Assembly (NCBI GenBank): GCA_900073065.1
Contig: FJOG01000046.1
Coordinates: forward strand, 363,954 to 381,635
Reading direction: 5' to 3'
Source: Phialocephala subalpina
Taxonomy: Eukaryota > Ascomycota > Leotiomycetes > Helotiales > Mollisiaceae
DNA length: 17,682 bases
The notes under the pieces are model-generated. The model worked only from the letters and a program-made list of their open reading frames with translations, ran no database searches and was not told where the DNA came from. Position numbers and translations under genes: made by a program. This document shows, piece after piece, positions 1 to 9,930 of the stretch (the first letter of the stretch is position 1; each line of letters opens with the position of its first letter).

Positions 1-1111
1 CCGACTTCAGGGGGTGGCCGACTACTAGGGGGTTTGACTTATGGAACAAGTCTTCAAACTCCTCGACGGCGCTTTGGATCGAGCCTCCATACATGGGAAA
101 CAATACACCCTCTATCGCAGCAGCATTCATCACCACATCGAGTGCAGCTTCGATTGTCGTGTTAACATGCTCCATCTATGCTGGCTGGATGCCTATGGAC
201 ACGTACGTCGCCCCCTATCTTGACAACTACGTAATTACATTCATTCTTCAACGACCATGTCTCCTGGCCGCTGGCGGAAAGAGATGTTGTACCAGAGAAG
301 ACCAACAAAGTAAAGCAAGTACAGATCGACATCGACTGGGCGAACTGGGCGCTCCCTCCCTACGAGACCTTCGAACCACTTGCTTTGCTAAGTTATAACT
401 TCGATCGAGCTGCAGGGATTCAGGAGTCGATCAGTGGCCTCTCGGCCTCGACATCTCTATCGCTTCTTGTAGCAGATGCAATGGCTCGATTCGGGATGGA
501 TGTCGGCATGGTTGGAATCCTTGGCAAGAACCGAACCTTCAACAACGCACCCGGGAAGCCCACTATGGACAATTCAGGCTTATTCATAATCACTGAACCA
601 CTATCCGACAATGGCACACTATCCATTCCTGCGAAAGATTTACACAGGGGAAATTTGACGGAGTTCTACATTAAAGCTCACCAAAACGGCTACAGCTATT
701 CTATGAGTGGTATCGCTCGACGAATCGCTGCTGGAGTGCTTCTCCTGCACGTATTAATTGCGCTACTCCATACTATCGTTGTTGTTGGCTACGGCTGGAC
801 GAGCCCTAGTCCGAGATCTCTTTTGGATGTGCTTTTTCTCGCCTTGAAGTCGCCGCCTGCTGACATTTCAGAAGCTGTAGACAATGAGAAATCGAAGCGG
901 CATGCTTGTACCGTCAAAGTCTACGAGTTTCCGGATTCTCGTGTTGGCTTTATTGTCGATGAGGGCAGAGATTATTGAGAGCAGATTGGAGCAGGAGGAC
1001 ATTGTTGGTCTCAACGTGGCTTCACACTTCAATTCTCAGCATCGCAAACTTCTCGGCTCAAACTCCACCATCTCTTCCTCGCATCCAACATCTCAAAAAG
1101 GGGCTCCGTGA
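1..1111 (+). pseudogene. 3' part of a fungal single-pass membrane protein gene, frame interrupted
   Basis: The coding signal enters from the left edge in frame 3 (residues such as VLTCSIYAGWMPMDTYVAPY, to about position 242). It continues in frame 1 (FFNDHVSWPLAERDVV, then QIDIDWANWALPPY) to a TGA at 976-978. Near the end is one strongly hydrophobic helix, AAGVLLLHVLIALLHTIVVV at about 730-790. It is followed by a segment (LLDVLFLALKSPPADI) resembling the membrane-proximal tail of large uncharacterised Pezizomycotina proteins that have a long extracellular domain and a C-terminal helix; this match is from memory. The 3-to-1 shift can be read as one extra base near 243. Alternatively an intron could start with GTAATT at 231 and end at AG 297 or 300. 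The skipped stretch looks protein-like, so I favour a frameshift. A second shift to frame 2 after about 960 would add EDIVGLNVASHFNSQ and stop at 1109-1111, inside the transposon end. The N-terminus lies outside the window. It could be a pseudogene, a mis-assembled base or a spliced gene. Confidence 0.55.
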
Positions 1112-2071
1112 CCGTCAATTGGTAAGTCCGTACTAGCTCATGAATTCATATGCAAATCCAACAGATATCACAACTCCTCATGAGCTATCATATAATTCAT
1201 GAACGAGTTCTGATCAGCTAGAATAAGAGTGACGATAATTAATTGTTCAAACAGATCGACGGGAGAGAGGCTCTCCCGTCTTCCAGCCCCCCTATTTACT
1301 CCGTTTCCAGCCCCATTTTTCTGCCGAATCTCCTGCAACCTTTGAGGCTCTCATTCCAAAATTTCCATCAAACGACGCCTCCCGCATTACTTTCCCTAAG
1401 GCTGTTCAGCTTATGAACGGTCGTGGCACTATAGCCTCTCTCCAAAAGGCTGGCAGAGAGGCTACGAAGGCTCTCAAGGCAAAGATGAAAGCTATTGAGG
1501 CTTTAGAAAAGGAAGAAGAGGAAGAGCAAGTGGCGGTTGTAAAGAAGACAGCCAAGGCTACTAAGCCCAAGAGAAGTGCGCGTTTGAGCAAAATAGCTAA
1601 GAAAGCTTAAAGTTTTGAGGGAGTTGCATTAATTAAGAGATTTAGACAATTAGGAATAGCTTCATTTGAAGTGTGAGTACATGCTTTAACTTTAGTTAAA
1701 GGTTTCACTTCTTTATAGCCACCGATATATAGACCTCCGATAATATATCTTCATTTTTTGGGGCATAAATCACACGATTATTCTCTGTATAAATTCATAA
1801 AATAATATAATAACTTATGAATTTGCATAAGAAACTATAAGTATATATATAAAGATTTATAAATTCCTATACAAATTTATCAATTTCTATGTAAATTCAT
1901 AAATTACTATGCGGAATTTATAAGTTTTAATTAGAATTAATGAGTTCATATAAAATTATATGAAATCGCTAGATTCTAATGAAATTGGGTATATAGCTCA
2001 TGAATTATTACGTATTTCAGAATCGCTAATTAATCAGATGAATTAGTAGGGCTGATGAATTGACGGTCACA
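1107..2071. mobile_element. DNA transposon relic with terminal inverted repeats
   Basis: GTGACCGTCAATT at 1108-1120 is matched by its exact reverse complement AATTGACGGTCAC at 2058-2070. Similarity continues imperfectly inward (TACTAGCTCAT on the left against TACTAATTCAT read from the right end). GCTC flanks both ends (1103-1106 and 2072-2075), which may be a 4-bp target duplication if the terminal base pair is mismatched. The word TAGCTCATGAATT occurs exactly near both ends (1134-1146 and 1994-2006), and variants of ATAAATTC/GAATTTAT recur through the right half, like subterminal repeats. The right half (about 1620-2040) is very A+T rich, consistent with RIP-like decay. At 965 bp it is too short for a complete transposase, so it is probably a deletion derivative. 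I cannot assign a superfamily: the expected TA of Tc1/mariner and the 8-9 bp duplications of hAT or Mutator are not visible. Confidence 0.65.
1239..1610 (+). pseudogene. Transposase-like ORF, C-terminal remnant
   Basis: A 123-codon open frame runs from just after a TAA at 1236-1238 to the TAA at 1608-1610, inside the inverted-repeat element. The first ATG is at 1413, but the protein-like sequence starts well before it (FSAESPATFEALIPKFPSND, then ASRITFPKAVQLMNGRGTIA), so the ORF is probably the end of a longer gene that has lost its 5' part. The C-terminal 50 residues are a charged helix (KAGREATKALKAKMKAIEAL), an acidic run of glutamates and a lysine-rich tail (KKTAKATKPKRSARLSKIAKKA at the end). 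Long charged helical tails of this kind occur after the catalytic domain of fungal pogo/Fot1-like DDE transposases, but no catalytic motif is present here, so the family call is an inference from context. It is unlikely to encode a functional enzyme. Confidence 0.45.
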
Positions 2072-3656
2072 GCTCGCCTCCGCTCTGATCTCATCTCACC
2101 CGAGCCTCACCTCAGCATGCAAGAGAGGACATATCTCCGACCCGATCCGATCTGATCTCACCTCACCTCCTCCATCGTACTCTCATACCTCCAAGTTAGT
2201 TTCACAGTGCGAGCATTTTCGTATGATGATGAATTGATGAGGCTTGGGATAAGATGGATGTGTATTCGCGTCGGCTTGCATCCGAAATCTCCTTGCGCGT
2301 CAAGTCCGACAAAAAGATGAGATGAAATACCTCAACAACAGCGATGCGAGATAAGGAATAAAGCGGCGAGCTACTCTCCTTTCCTCATCACTCATCGCAT
2401 CAATTCCCACGTTCCTTGTCGTCGGGATCAAGGCTATTGATCAAGTTGGAACCTGGAAAATGTGACCGAAGCGAGAGTACAGAATAGGGGAGAGGAAAGC
2501 AACACGTCTACCGCATCCCTTTACCGTTCACTTGGGACCGAGGCTTTTTTGACAAGTGCTCGATGCGAAATTCCTACTTGGTCCAAGCGAGTATGTACCG
2601 TAAAGTAGAATAAAGGGGAGGGAAAACCAGCCGCAAACCGGTACGTGCCGGGAAACCCCCCTTCGGACCGACTCAAACCCCAGGACCCTTATTCCCAGTT
2701 CCATGTCACCGCTCTCCAATGTCTACCTTATTATGCGGTATATAGGCAACTAAATGGACTAGTTTAGAGTACCAGAGATTTGTTTACCCGATTATTGAGA
2801 TCTAAACTGAAAGACGTTGGAGTCGCCAAGTGATTGAATAGAGTTTGATACCGGCATTGCGGCACACGGAACCAGAACAATGATTGACGATCTGTACAAA
2901 ATCAGGAGACTTAGAGTTTGATACAGAAGAGGAGGAAACAATACACGATATTTGGCACACTAATACCCCAAGCCACCTCCAGAACTTCCAGCTGGGAAGC
3001 CCCAAGTTCATCTTATCTAGATCATCAGCGCTCGCTGATCTCTCTCCTGTCCGCGTCACAACCCCCGCTACTACTTCCCAACCCCACACCATTACCACTT
3101 GGATCATCCCTCTCACCTGCCTCAATTCCAATAAAATGGCTCACGTCACTTCACCAACCACTTTGATGTCCGGCTTGTGCACATGGCACATGTTCCAAAA
3201 CTCCGCTGACATGCGGAAGTGTGGCAGACTAAAAGTTAGCACGAGAGTTTTAAACTTTGCATGCCGGTACTTCCGCGGGAACGTGCATGGAGCATGTCGG
3301 CAGTTAATTTACCTTTAATATGAATCGGGATTCTAGATTGAAGCTTGAGGGTGGGGAGTGAGAAGGGCTGGAACGGAACACGGATGTTATTGATACAGTG
3401 TGGATGCTACGATGCTGGGCAGCTACGTTTGTTGGTTTGATGGGATTAGATGTGACGTGGGAAGGCGAGGTGATGAAAGGGAACTGCTGCTGTACGGATT
3501 CAGGCCAAGGAAAGTGACGGTCAGGGAAAGATGAAGGTACGAGGCATTGACAGGTCTGGCCCTTGGCATCTCGAGAATCTGAGCTGAGGCTGGAATCCTC
3601 GGAGTGAGCCTTCTCAAGATGTGAACGAGGTGCCCGTGGTGGAACGAAGACGTCTA
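2072..3656. other. Gene-poor interval right of the transposon
   Basis: No convincing gene is visible. The left part has CT-rich sequence with two similar blocks (CTGATCTCATCTCACC near 2085 and CTGATCTCACCTCACC near 2151). Open frames near 2528-2719 and 2802-3318 are short, overlap each other on both strands and have no good ATG context. An 8-bp inverted repeat, GCGGAAGT at 3213-3220 and ACTTCCGC at 3269-3276, brackets 48 bases. Confidence 0.5.
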
Positions 3657-4217
3657 ATGCGATGCAAACGCAACACCTCCATCATGCTGGTGTATGAGAG
3701 AGAACGGATAGGTCAAGATGAGATGAGTACTGCCGGTCTTGCGGTCATCGCAATGGTCATTCTAGGAGCCAGATATTGGTTCTTTCCCGTTTGGCATCTC
3801 TTGCAATGGACTTGGAGGCTGGCAGATTCGAGGAGGATGTTCGATGCTCAATCTGGCGCCTGCCTATTCCATGCTTGGATTCGGCTGCTTACTGCAAATG
3901 GAACTGCGAAGTGCAACAGAATGTGTCCATCTCGGACAAATATCCCAAAGTTTGAGGATGCCTTGGATATTGAGATGAAACTCAGCGTTTCCAGCTCTTC
4001 CAGAACCTTTCTCGAAGCGGTGCCTCCGGACCTTTACATCCCATCTGACTCCAATCGCAATCTCATTGTCAACGAATCAAGGGATAAAGTTGCGCATGCA
4101 CGTCACCCGAACTCTCCGATGCAACCCACACCGCACCGTGATCTTGTCAGCTGCCACTATTCGCGCGTACCTGACCTGATAGACTTCTGGAAGGGCTGCA
4201 TGGAAGCATCGAGCTGA
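3657..4217 (+). CDS. Doubtful ORF, 186 residues, no recognised family
   Basis: An open frame runs from about 3621 to the stop at 4215-4217. The first ATG is at 3657 (MRCKRNTSIMLVYERERIGQ). Visible parts are a basic N-terminus, a hydrophobic stretch near residues 28-46 (STAGLAVIAMVILGARYWFF) and a hydrophilic C-terminal half (FLEAVPPDLYIPSDSNRNLI and so on). I recognise no domain. The length is only mildly beyond what chance would give: for random sequence of this size I estimate roughly 0.1 open frames this long. There is no clear intron or promoter signal and no neighbour that gives context. It could be a lineage-specific small membrane protein, an exon of a gene whose other exons I cannot place, or chance. 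Confidence 0.25.
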   Translation: MRCKRNTSIMLVYERERIGQDEMSTAGLAVIAMVILGARYWFFPVWHLLQWTWRLADSRRMFDAQSGACLFHAWIRLLTANGTAKCNRMCPSRTNIPKFEDALDIEMKLSVSSSSRTFLEAVPPDLYIPSDSNRNLIVNESRDKVAHARHPNSPMQPTPHRDLVSCHYSRVPDLIDFWKGCMEASS

Positions 4218-5485
4218 TTGAACAAACAAGCAGGTTTTCCTTCCGCTAGGTTGGCGCGTGAATATTGAGCCAATATGGGATATCAGAAACCAAGGATACA
4301 GCGACCCATCGGCACGACCACGAGGGAAAGGAGGGCCGATGCATGCAACCTCCAAGTAAATGCAAGGCGCCGTTTGCTTCAATCAAGCTATCAGCTGCTT
4401 CATACGAGGCAACCTCGATGAGGGGTTAGACGAATAAAGAAGCAAAGATGCGATGCAACGTCCCAAGCAGAACAATCAGGGGAAGGCGAGGCTTAGATAT
4501 CCTCGACTGAAGTCTTTGATTCGATATCAGCCCACATCTAGTCGCGAGTGCGGTCAGCCGCAAACAAAGAAGGTTGCATCGAAGATTCGAAGGTCGAAAA
4601 AGGGGGACAAATAGAACAATAGAAGCAACAATCGAAAAAGTCTAGATCGTACCATCGAAACTTCGATAAGCATGTGAAAATGCCAAGCAGCGTCTCAACT
4701 CAACAGTCGCACTCAATCAAGAAAAATAGTTTGCTTCCGGTGCTTCAAGAATCGAACCTAAACATGAGATCGAATCATCAAAGCATCGCTCGATGCCTCT
4801 GAAACGCCCACACCCCTCATCAAGGCTGTGCACGACGCAGCCTCCCGCTACGAAAATCTCCGAACAAATCATCTTTCTTTCCAGACAATGAAGACGAAAG
4901 TCCCAGCCCTTCTTGTCGGGAATGTAAAAGCAGTGGTCGAGAGTTCAGGCTGACACGTTTCTGACATTGGCATGTCAGCACCTAAACTTCTCCCCTGGAT
5001 GCCTTGCCTTGACTTGCCAACCCACGAATCTCCTTACTCGGCCAAATATCCCATATGGCCAATAATACGCATGATGTTATACCTCCTTGCGAAATACCCA
5101 AAGATGGGAGACAACCTTCCTGTCGGGTTTCGCCTTAGGCTGATATCGAGGGGTGAGCGAGGTTGTGAGTTCTGATTGCTTGATCGTTCGCTGTAGCTCG
5201 GTGCCTAGAAACAAGTCAGAACGCGCGATGGAATGGAAGTCCAAAGTCCGTCAGCCTTCTCTTCCAGAAGAAGCTTCTTCCTCATCAAACCTCACCAACC
5301 AAACCCCAAGTCCATCCTTCGCTTCCCCTTTCGCACTCCCGACTCGGCATTCCCGACTTCGTCAATCCCTTCCTTTCCATCTTCGGCACCTCATCAAGGT
5401 TTCGATTTGCCCCCCGAAGATCCTGCTGATCAGCACCCCATCCTTCTAGCGTCCTTCTAGAAGCTTTCTACTTTCATCCCATCCA
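4218..5485. other. Intergenic interval with TCGA-rich stretch and pyrimidine-rich block
   Basis: No convincing coding sequence is visible. From 4503 to 4793 the tetramer TCGA occurs 11 times, often as ATCGAA or TTCGA. A near palindrome lies at 5040-5060 (GGCCAAATAT, CCC, then ATATGGCC) and runs into a CCAAT box at about 5058. The stretch 5260-5480 is strongly C+T rich on the plus strand, like a fungal leader or core-promoter region, and open frames there reflect lack of stop codons rather than coding. Confidence 0.45.
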
Positions 5486-6585
5486 TTATTTTTCTCGCGT
5501 GGTCCATCCCAGCACCACGTTTGTCAGCGGCCACGGACTCGGACTCGTGATTGGCGTGGCCGATTTCCCGGGCTCGGTGCTGAACAGGAGGGGGGCACGG
5601 TGCTGCGATCGGCTAAAGGGCCGTGATTTGGAAGCTTTCCCAAGCGCTCGTGATTGGACACCGAAAAGAGGGATGAGGAGGCGGTGTTGGAACCTGGGCA
5701 ATGAATGCGTGATGGCAACGTCGACCGCGTGGTGAGGCGTGCTGCGGTGAAGAGCACCAGGGATGGGTTGGTTTTGTTTGTTTTTCAGCTCGAGGACTGC
5801 AAAATTTGATGGTGCGGGTTTGCAGCCGCACGAGATTCTTGGAAGGACGAATCTGGACTGGCGCCAGCCAAGAAAAGGATGTGATCTTCCGTTTTCAGAG
5901 AGCGACTTATCGTAGGCGGCTGACTCCTTCGTAGAAGGGTTGGTTATGCCAGATGAGGTTTGACAACTTGTCGCGCGAAACGCCATTTTAAATCATAGCG
6001 GTTAGCTGGCTAAACCCAAATAGCGGTGCCGAGTCCCTGATGCTGGGTTCTGGGGTTTGGATATGGATCCAGAGTTTGGAGAGAGATCATCGCTGTCGAC
6101 CTTGTTCCAGAAATGGTAAATGCATATCGATTCGGTAGTCCCAGATACCGCGATCTCGGTTGTGACAGGCAGAAGAAAGTTTCGACGTGCGGATGTTCGC
6201 TGCGGCTGCATGGTGAAAGATGTCTTTTCACGAGCATGAGCATGGACAGCCAAGACATGGTGCATGGCACAGCTTCCAACATGTGAGCATCGCTCCCAAC
6301 GAGCATCGAGCATCGAGCATCGAGCATCTCATCGACCTCACATCTTGCAGGGTCTCAACAACGGCTGGATCTGGCATCTCACCATTCGCAGGGGGCTTTG
6401 CTTTCTCCTAGCGAGACTAGGAGCTAAGAGAGAGGAGAAGGGAAAAGAAACAGGAAAAGCGGAACTACACCAGAATCCTGGAAAAATGCCACCAGCTGCC
6501 ATGATCCTGGCTGCACCCAATCACCGTCTCAGACTCGCGCCATTCTGCCTCGGGACACTGCCCCATCAGGGCTAGACACGAAGCT
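5486..6585. other. G+C-richer interval without a supported gene
   Basis: A 166-codon minus-strand open frame (5986 down to 5486) begins with ATG in a fair context (AAAATGGCG). It sits in a G+C-richer patch where stop codons are rare, overlaps open frames on the other strand, and shows no domain, so I do not call it a gene. The phrase TCGTGATTGG occurs at about 5545 and 5650. The right part (6000-6580) has overlapping short frames on both strands, none convincing. Confidence 0.4.
6301..6328 (+). repeat. Heptamer microsatellite (GAGCATC)4
   Basis: Four perfect tandem copies of GAGCATC fill 6301-6328, with another isolated copy at 6285-6291. A 7-base unit shifts frame in any reading, and no gene is supported here, so this is most simply replication-slippage sequence. 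Confidence 0.9.
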
Positions 6586-7096
6586 ATGGCGTGCGCTAGG
6601 GGACGCTATGGCCGTGGTGGGTGCTGGCCGGGCTCGTCTACTCGCTCCATTCTGGATTTGCCGCATCGCTGGATATTGGGGGCGCCTTCGCTGGTGTCCC
6701 CGCCGAGATCATCAGGACCCGACCACTTCTCCTCTTCAACACCACTCCTCCTCGCCAACACCAGACATACATACCACACACAATCACTGAGACTCGACCA
6801 AGTCCTATCAACACCTTACAAACAACATCTCTTGCAGCAACGACCACGTCGTCGACAGTGCGTACATTCGTTTGCAGGAGCCATAGACGGCAAGACAACG
6901 CTACTCGAGCATCGACTCCTCACCATACATCACGCTGCTGGCCCGCTCAGCTCTGAATTCAGCCACGGCGTTTCGACCAGGCTTGCGAATGGACTCATAA
7001 CCGCATCATCCCCCAGTTCTTCCTTCCTTCCGGACTCGATGATTAATCGACCGGTCTATTGAATTGTCAAAATCGTTGTTGATATCAACGACCATC
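6586..7096 (+). other. Probable promoter and long 5' leader of the 7097 gene
   Basis: The stretch is rich in C, CA and CT (for example ACATACATACCACACACAAT at 6766-6785), typical of transcribed leaders and core promoters in filamentous fungi. It holds upstream ATGs at 6586 and 6608. The first opens a 158-codon frame ending at 7062, but its protein is what C-rich leader sequence gives by chance. No TATA box or intron can be placed with confidence. If the ATGs are transcribed they would act as upstream ORFs that lower initiation at 7097. Confidence 0.35.
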
Positions 7097-7906
7097 ATGT
7101 TCGAGCATTTCACCTTTGGCGCCCAGGCGCAAACTCTATACGCACAACACGAAGACTCTTTTCCTTCCCCAACAGATTGCTCGTTCCGACTCGAGACGCC
7201 GCCTCCGACTTCGTGTTATGAGGGGGAAGTGAGCAGAGGAGGAATAAGTGATATCGTCGACAAATTCTCCGAACAATCTCTCCGTCCCGACGAGGACGAA
7301 CGACCCCAACGGTCGATATGGAACAATACCCTTCCAATACCAGACTTCGATAACGACATGGAGGAATTCACTCCTGAAGAACTATCATATATCTCAACAA
7401 AAAGAGGGAAAGTTACATTGGAACCACATTCGCAATCTCTCCCAAATCTACCTGCGATGTCGAGGAATGGTACGGTGGCGTGCCGAAGACTTCAACGACA
7501 GCTCAACGTTCAATTGCAGACTTGTAACTCCCATATTCGCGACATCTCAGCTCTTGTGGAAGACATGATCTCTACATCTTCTCAATGTCGCCTCTATAAA
7601 TCGACGTCGCGTCCCTATCTCAACTCTCCTCTCGCCACCCCGTTCGTTACCGAACCACTTGAGCTAGATGTTGATGATGAGGAACCAAGAGCAGCTCCTG
7701 GTCTACATGAGGATGAAGGCTTTGCGGAGATGGAAGATAATGTAGAGGATGAGTTTAGCTTGAGGAGAGCGAGCACACCGTCTGGGATAAGGAAGTTCGG
7801 GTATAATCTTGTCAGGTACAGGTCAAGTGGTGAATGTGTTAGAGGAGCGAAGGTGCGGTGCGTACCAAGGATGAGAAGGAGGAAACCAAGGCCGATTGTC
7901 GAATGA
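7097..7906 (+). CDS. Uncharacterised acidic protein with basic C-terminus, 269 residues
   Basis: The frame is open from 7043 and the first ATG is at 7097 in a good context (ATCATGTTC), giving MFEHFTFGAQAQTLYAQHED and a stop at 7904-7906 with no intron needed. The N-terminal 40 residues are low in charge and end in a proline/threonine patch (RLETPPPTSC). Acidic stretches lie at about residues 65-95 (PDEDERP and DFDNDMEEFTPEE) and 188-220 (ELDVDDEEP to DNVEDEF). A predicted helix between them at about 129-158 (RRLQRQLNVQLQTCNSHIRD onward) could form a coiled coil. The C-terminus is basic (RMRRRKPRP, about residues 258-266) and could be a nuclear localisation signal. No signal peptide, membrane helix or catalytic motif is seen. 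Codon use and composition look like a genuine conserved fungal protein, but I cannot name a family or function. It ends about 245 bases before the repeat array. Confidence 0.75.
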   Translation: MFEHFTFGAQAQTLYAQHEDSFPSPTDCSFRLETPPPTSCYEGEVSRGGISDIVDKFSEQSLRPDEDERPQRSIWNNTLPIPDFDNDMEEFTPEELSYISTKRGKVTLEPHSQSLPNLPAMSRNGTVACRRLQRQLNVQLQTCNSHIRDISALVEDMISTSSQCRLYKSTSRPYLNSPLATPFVTEPLELDVDDEEPRAAPGLHEDEGFAEMEDNVEDEFSLRRASTPSGIRKFGYNLVRYRSSGECVRGAKVRCVPRMRRRKPRPIVE

Positions 7907-8150
7907 GACGCGTCGGGTTGAGAGGAGTTGTATGTTTGGACGGTCGGAATTGGGAAAACATTGGGAATGGGTCATGGGTAGATGGCGTTCAGAGTCGGGA
8001 GCAAGCAATTGCGCTTATTGGGTTGAGGTTAAGGGAGGTCGACGTGGGTTGATCCCACATTAGGAAAGGGAGGGAAGGCGCGCACACTATGTTGTCGTCG
8101 ACGCCAGCAGCCTTAAGAGGCTTGTACAGAGATCCGAGTTGGTCTACCAT
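7907..8150 (+). other. 3' flank of the 7097 gene, leading into the array
   Basis: G-rich plus-strand sequence that probably holds the 3' untranslated region. No clear polyadenylation hexamer or gene is seen. The first array unit begins at about its right end. Confidence 0.3.
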
Positions 8151-8153
8151 CAG

Positions 8154-8341
8154 CATATACCGTACGAGATACGAACATAACGTAATTCGAGTGTGCGAAC
8201 TGCACAGCTGTCTGTATCATTCTCGTCCCCTTGTACCTTCTTTTTTCCTACCCGTCCTTGTGACCCATCATCTACCAAACGCTTTCTTGTCACTCAAGTG
8301 AGTCCTTCCCTCCACCCCCTGGGTATAAAAGCAAGTGCTTC
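8154..8341. promoter_or_regulatory. Array unit 1: degraded left box, strong right box
   Basis: The rightward box GGGTATAAAAGCAAGTGCTTC lies at 8321-8341. The leftward box is only a trace (CATATACCG at 8154-8162). Between them TGTCTGTATCATTCTCGTCC (8209-8228) matches TGTCTGTCATTCACTCCC of unit 5, which confirms the alignment. CAAGTGAGTCCTT lies at 8295-8307, just upstream of the right box. Confidence 0.6.
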
Positions 8342-8719
8342 GCCTCTCCTACAAACCTCAGCATGCCATTGTATACCAACAGACAGAACACCCCAGTCTG
8401 ATCGAGCCAAGATGTTCGCAAGAGGGTACCCGATATCTCAAACTCCTTTCCACATTCTACTATCTTTACTTCGCCCATCAATTTCCACAAAAACAAATGA
8501 CAACAACCATCCCACCAACAACAAACAGCCTTCCCAATTGTTGAACCCCACGAGCCTCAGCATCCTTCCTGAAGAGGAAATAATTTCGAAGTCGGAAGAT
8601 CAAGGGCCGAGGGTTCATGAGTGCGAGATCTGCAAATACCCCCCATCTATCTTTCTTGAATTCCCAGCAATCGGAGTCAGTTTTTACTGATGTCAACTTC
8701 ACCTTCCAGTCTCCGCGTG

Positions 8720-8918
8720 CGTATTTATACTCTTCGTCTCTGCGCCTCTCGCTTTAAGTAAGCCTGCGTCTGCACAATTCTCCTATATCATTCACCTCCT
8801 TGCTCTTCCCTCGAAAGTGCATCTCGTCACTCCCAACACGTACCACGCGAACCATGCCGTACTCAAGTTAGTTTGGACCAGCCTGAGGCCAAGATCGGGG
8901 TATAAATGCAAGTGCTTC
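8720..8918. promoter_or_regulatory. Array unit 2: divergent TATA pair
   Basis: The leftward TATA box reads GAGTATAAATACG on the minus strand (plus-strand CGTATTTATACTC, 8720-8732). The rightward box is GGGGTATAAATG followed by CAAGTGCTTC (8897-8918). The two cores are 172 bp apart. GCGCCTCTCGCTTTAAGTAAG follows the left box on the plus strand, like the matching part of units 5 and 8. Confidence 0.65.
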
Positions 8919-9323
8919 ACCTTAGCTTCAACCTCACGTCGAAATGGCTTCAGCGCGCCATATGATGTGTGGTGTCACGATACGTTCAAGAATACACACC
9001 TGCTGTATGCTGCTTTCTCCCCATCCACCACAACCCAATTGCCCGTCCTCTTCCTTTTCCTCAAAGCTTGCACTTTATTACATTTCGCCCTCCACTCAAT
9101 TGGATGACAATGTTCGTTTTTCTTGACAGCGAGCATCTCCTTTCCAATTTCCGAACCTTGAGCCTCAAGTCCTGAGTGGGGGAAGTTCTCGAAAGCTGAG
9201 GTTGACCAGCAAATTCTTATTTATACCTTTCTCGAGATGCGTGCACCTTCCCTTCCAGCAGTCCTTGTAGCTTGTTCTTGATATGGTGGCTTGTTGGTAT
9301 CTTAGTTTGGAGTGTTTGGAGGT

Positions 9324-9495
9324 GCATTTATACTCGCTCCGTTCGCACGTCAAATATTGGGAGGGTGCGTCCGGATAGTTGTTCGTCATCCACTTCCCCT
9401 CGCTCCTTCGTCTCTCGCTTCGCGAGGTGGATACTGCCATTCTCTGTCGGCCACTTTCTTTTCACTCAAGTGAGTGGACTCTTTAGGTATGAAAC
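9324..9495. promoter_or_regulatory. Array unit 3: strong left box, degraded right box
   Basis: The leftward box reads CGAGTATAAATGC on the minus strand (9324-9336). At the place expected for the rightward box there is only AGGTATGAAAC (9485-9495), which has lost TATA character. CAAGTGAGTGG (9467-9477) sits just upstream, as in unit 1. Confidence 0.55.
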
Positions 9496-9930
9496 AACTC
9501 TCCATCCCTTCATGAAGCCCAAAATTGCCATGGCTAGGACACAATGGACGCATGATGGGAGTTCGTCTTGAGCCAAGGCGCAGCTCCAGAGGGCACAGCA
9601 CACATGCTCTTCGCCTCGTTCTAGCCTCTCTCTTCTATTTACTCGCTTATCTGCTGCTTCTCTGGAACTGCAAAGTCTTACTCTCCTTGAGCACATTTTA
9701 CTTCAATTTAAGTAAATAATAACACTCGCTCCTTGGCACCGATTCACTTCCTTCTTGACTTTAAAGCCTACGAACTCTTGTAGTCTCAGTGGGTAAAATC
9801 CCGAGGTCGGAAGACGCGCGGGTCACAGGAGAGGCTCATGCCTCGATGTATACGTTGACCTTCCGTCACCCCTCCTTGACCAGAACATATCTAGCTTCTT
9901 GTCATTGTTCTCGCCTTGGAGTTTCTGGGG

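Noticed and set aside
3213..3276. 8-bp inverted repeat GCGGAAGT/ACTTCCGC with a 48-base loop
   Set aside because: Arms this short occur by chance in a window this size, and no associated gene or T-run makes it a terminator or element end.
2884..3318. 144-codon plus-strand ORF and its minus-strand partner at 2802-3131
   Set aside because: The plus ORF opens with TTG rather than ATG, both strands are open together, and no domain or splice context supports either.
5153..5460. Two overlapping open frames rich in Ser, Pro and Leu
   Set aside because: They arise from a stop-poor pyrimidine tract. One starts with GTG, and neither has a protein-like pattern.
5486..5986. 166-codon minus-strand ORF starting with ATG
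   Set aside because: It lies in a G+C-richer patch with overlapping open frames on both strands, has no recognisable domain, and its length is within chance expectation.
6586..7062. 158-codon ORF just upstream of the 7097 gene
   Set aside because: Its residues reflect C/CA-rich leader sequence, it overlaps two other open frames, and it shows no family resemblance. It is better read as leader with upstream ATGs.
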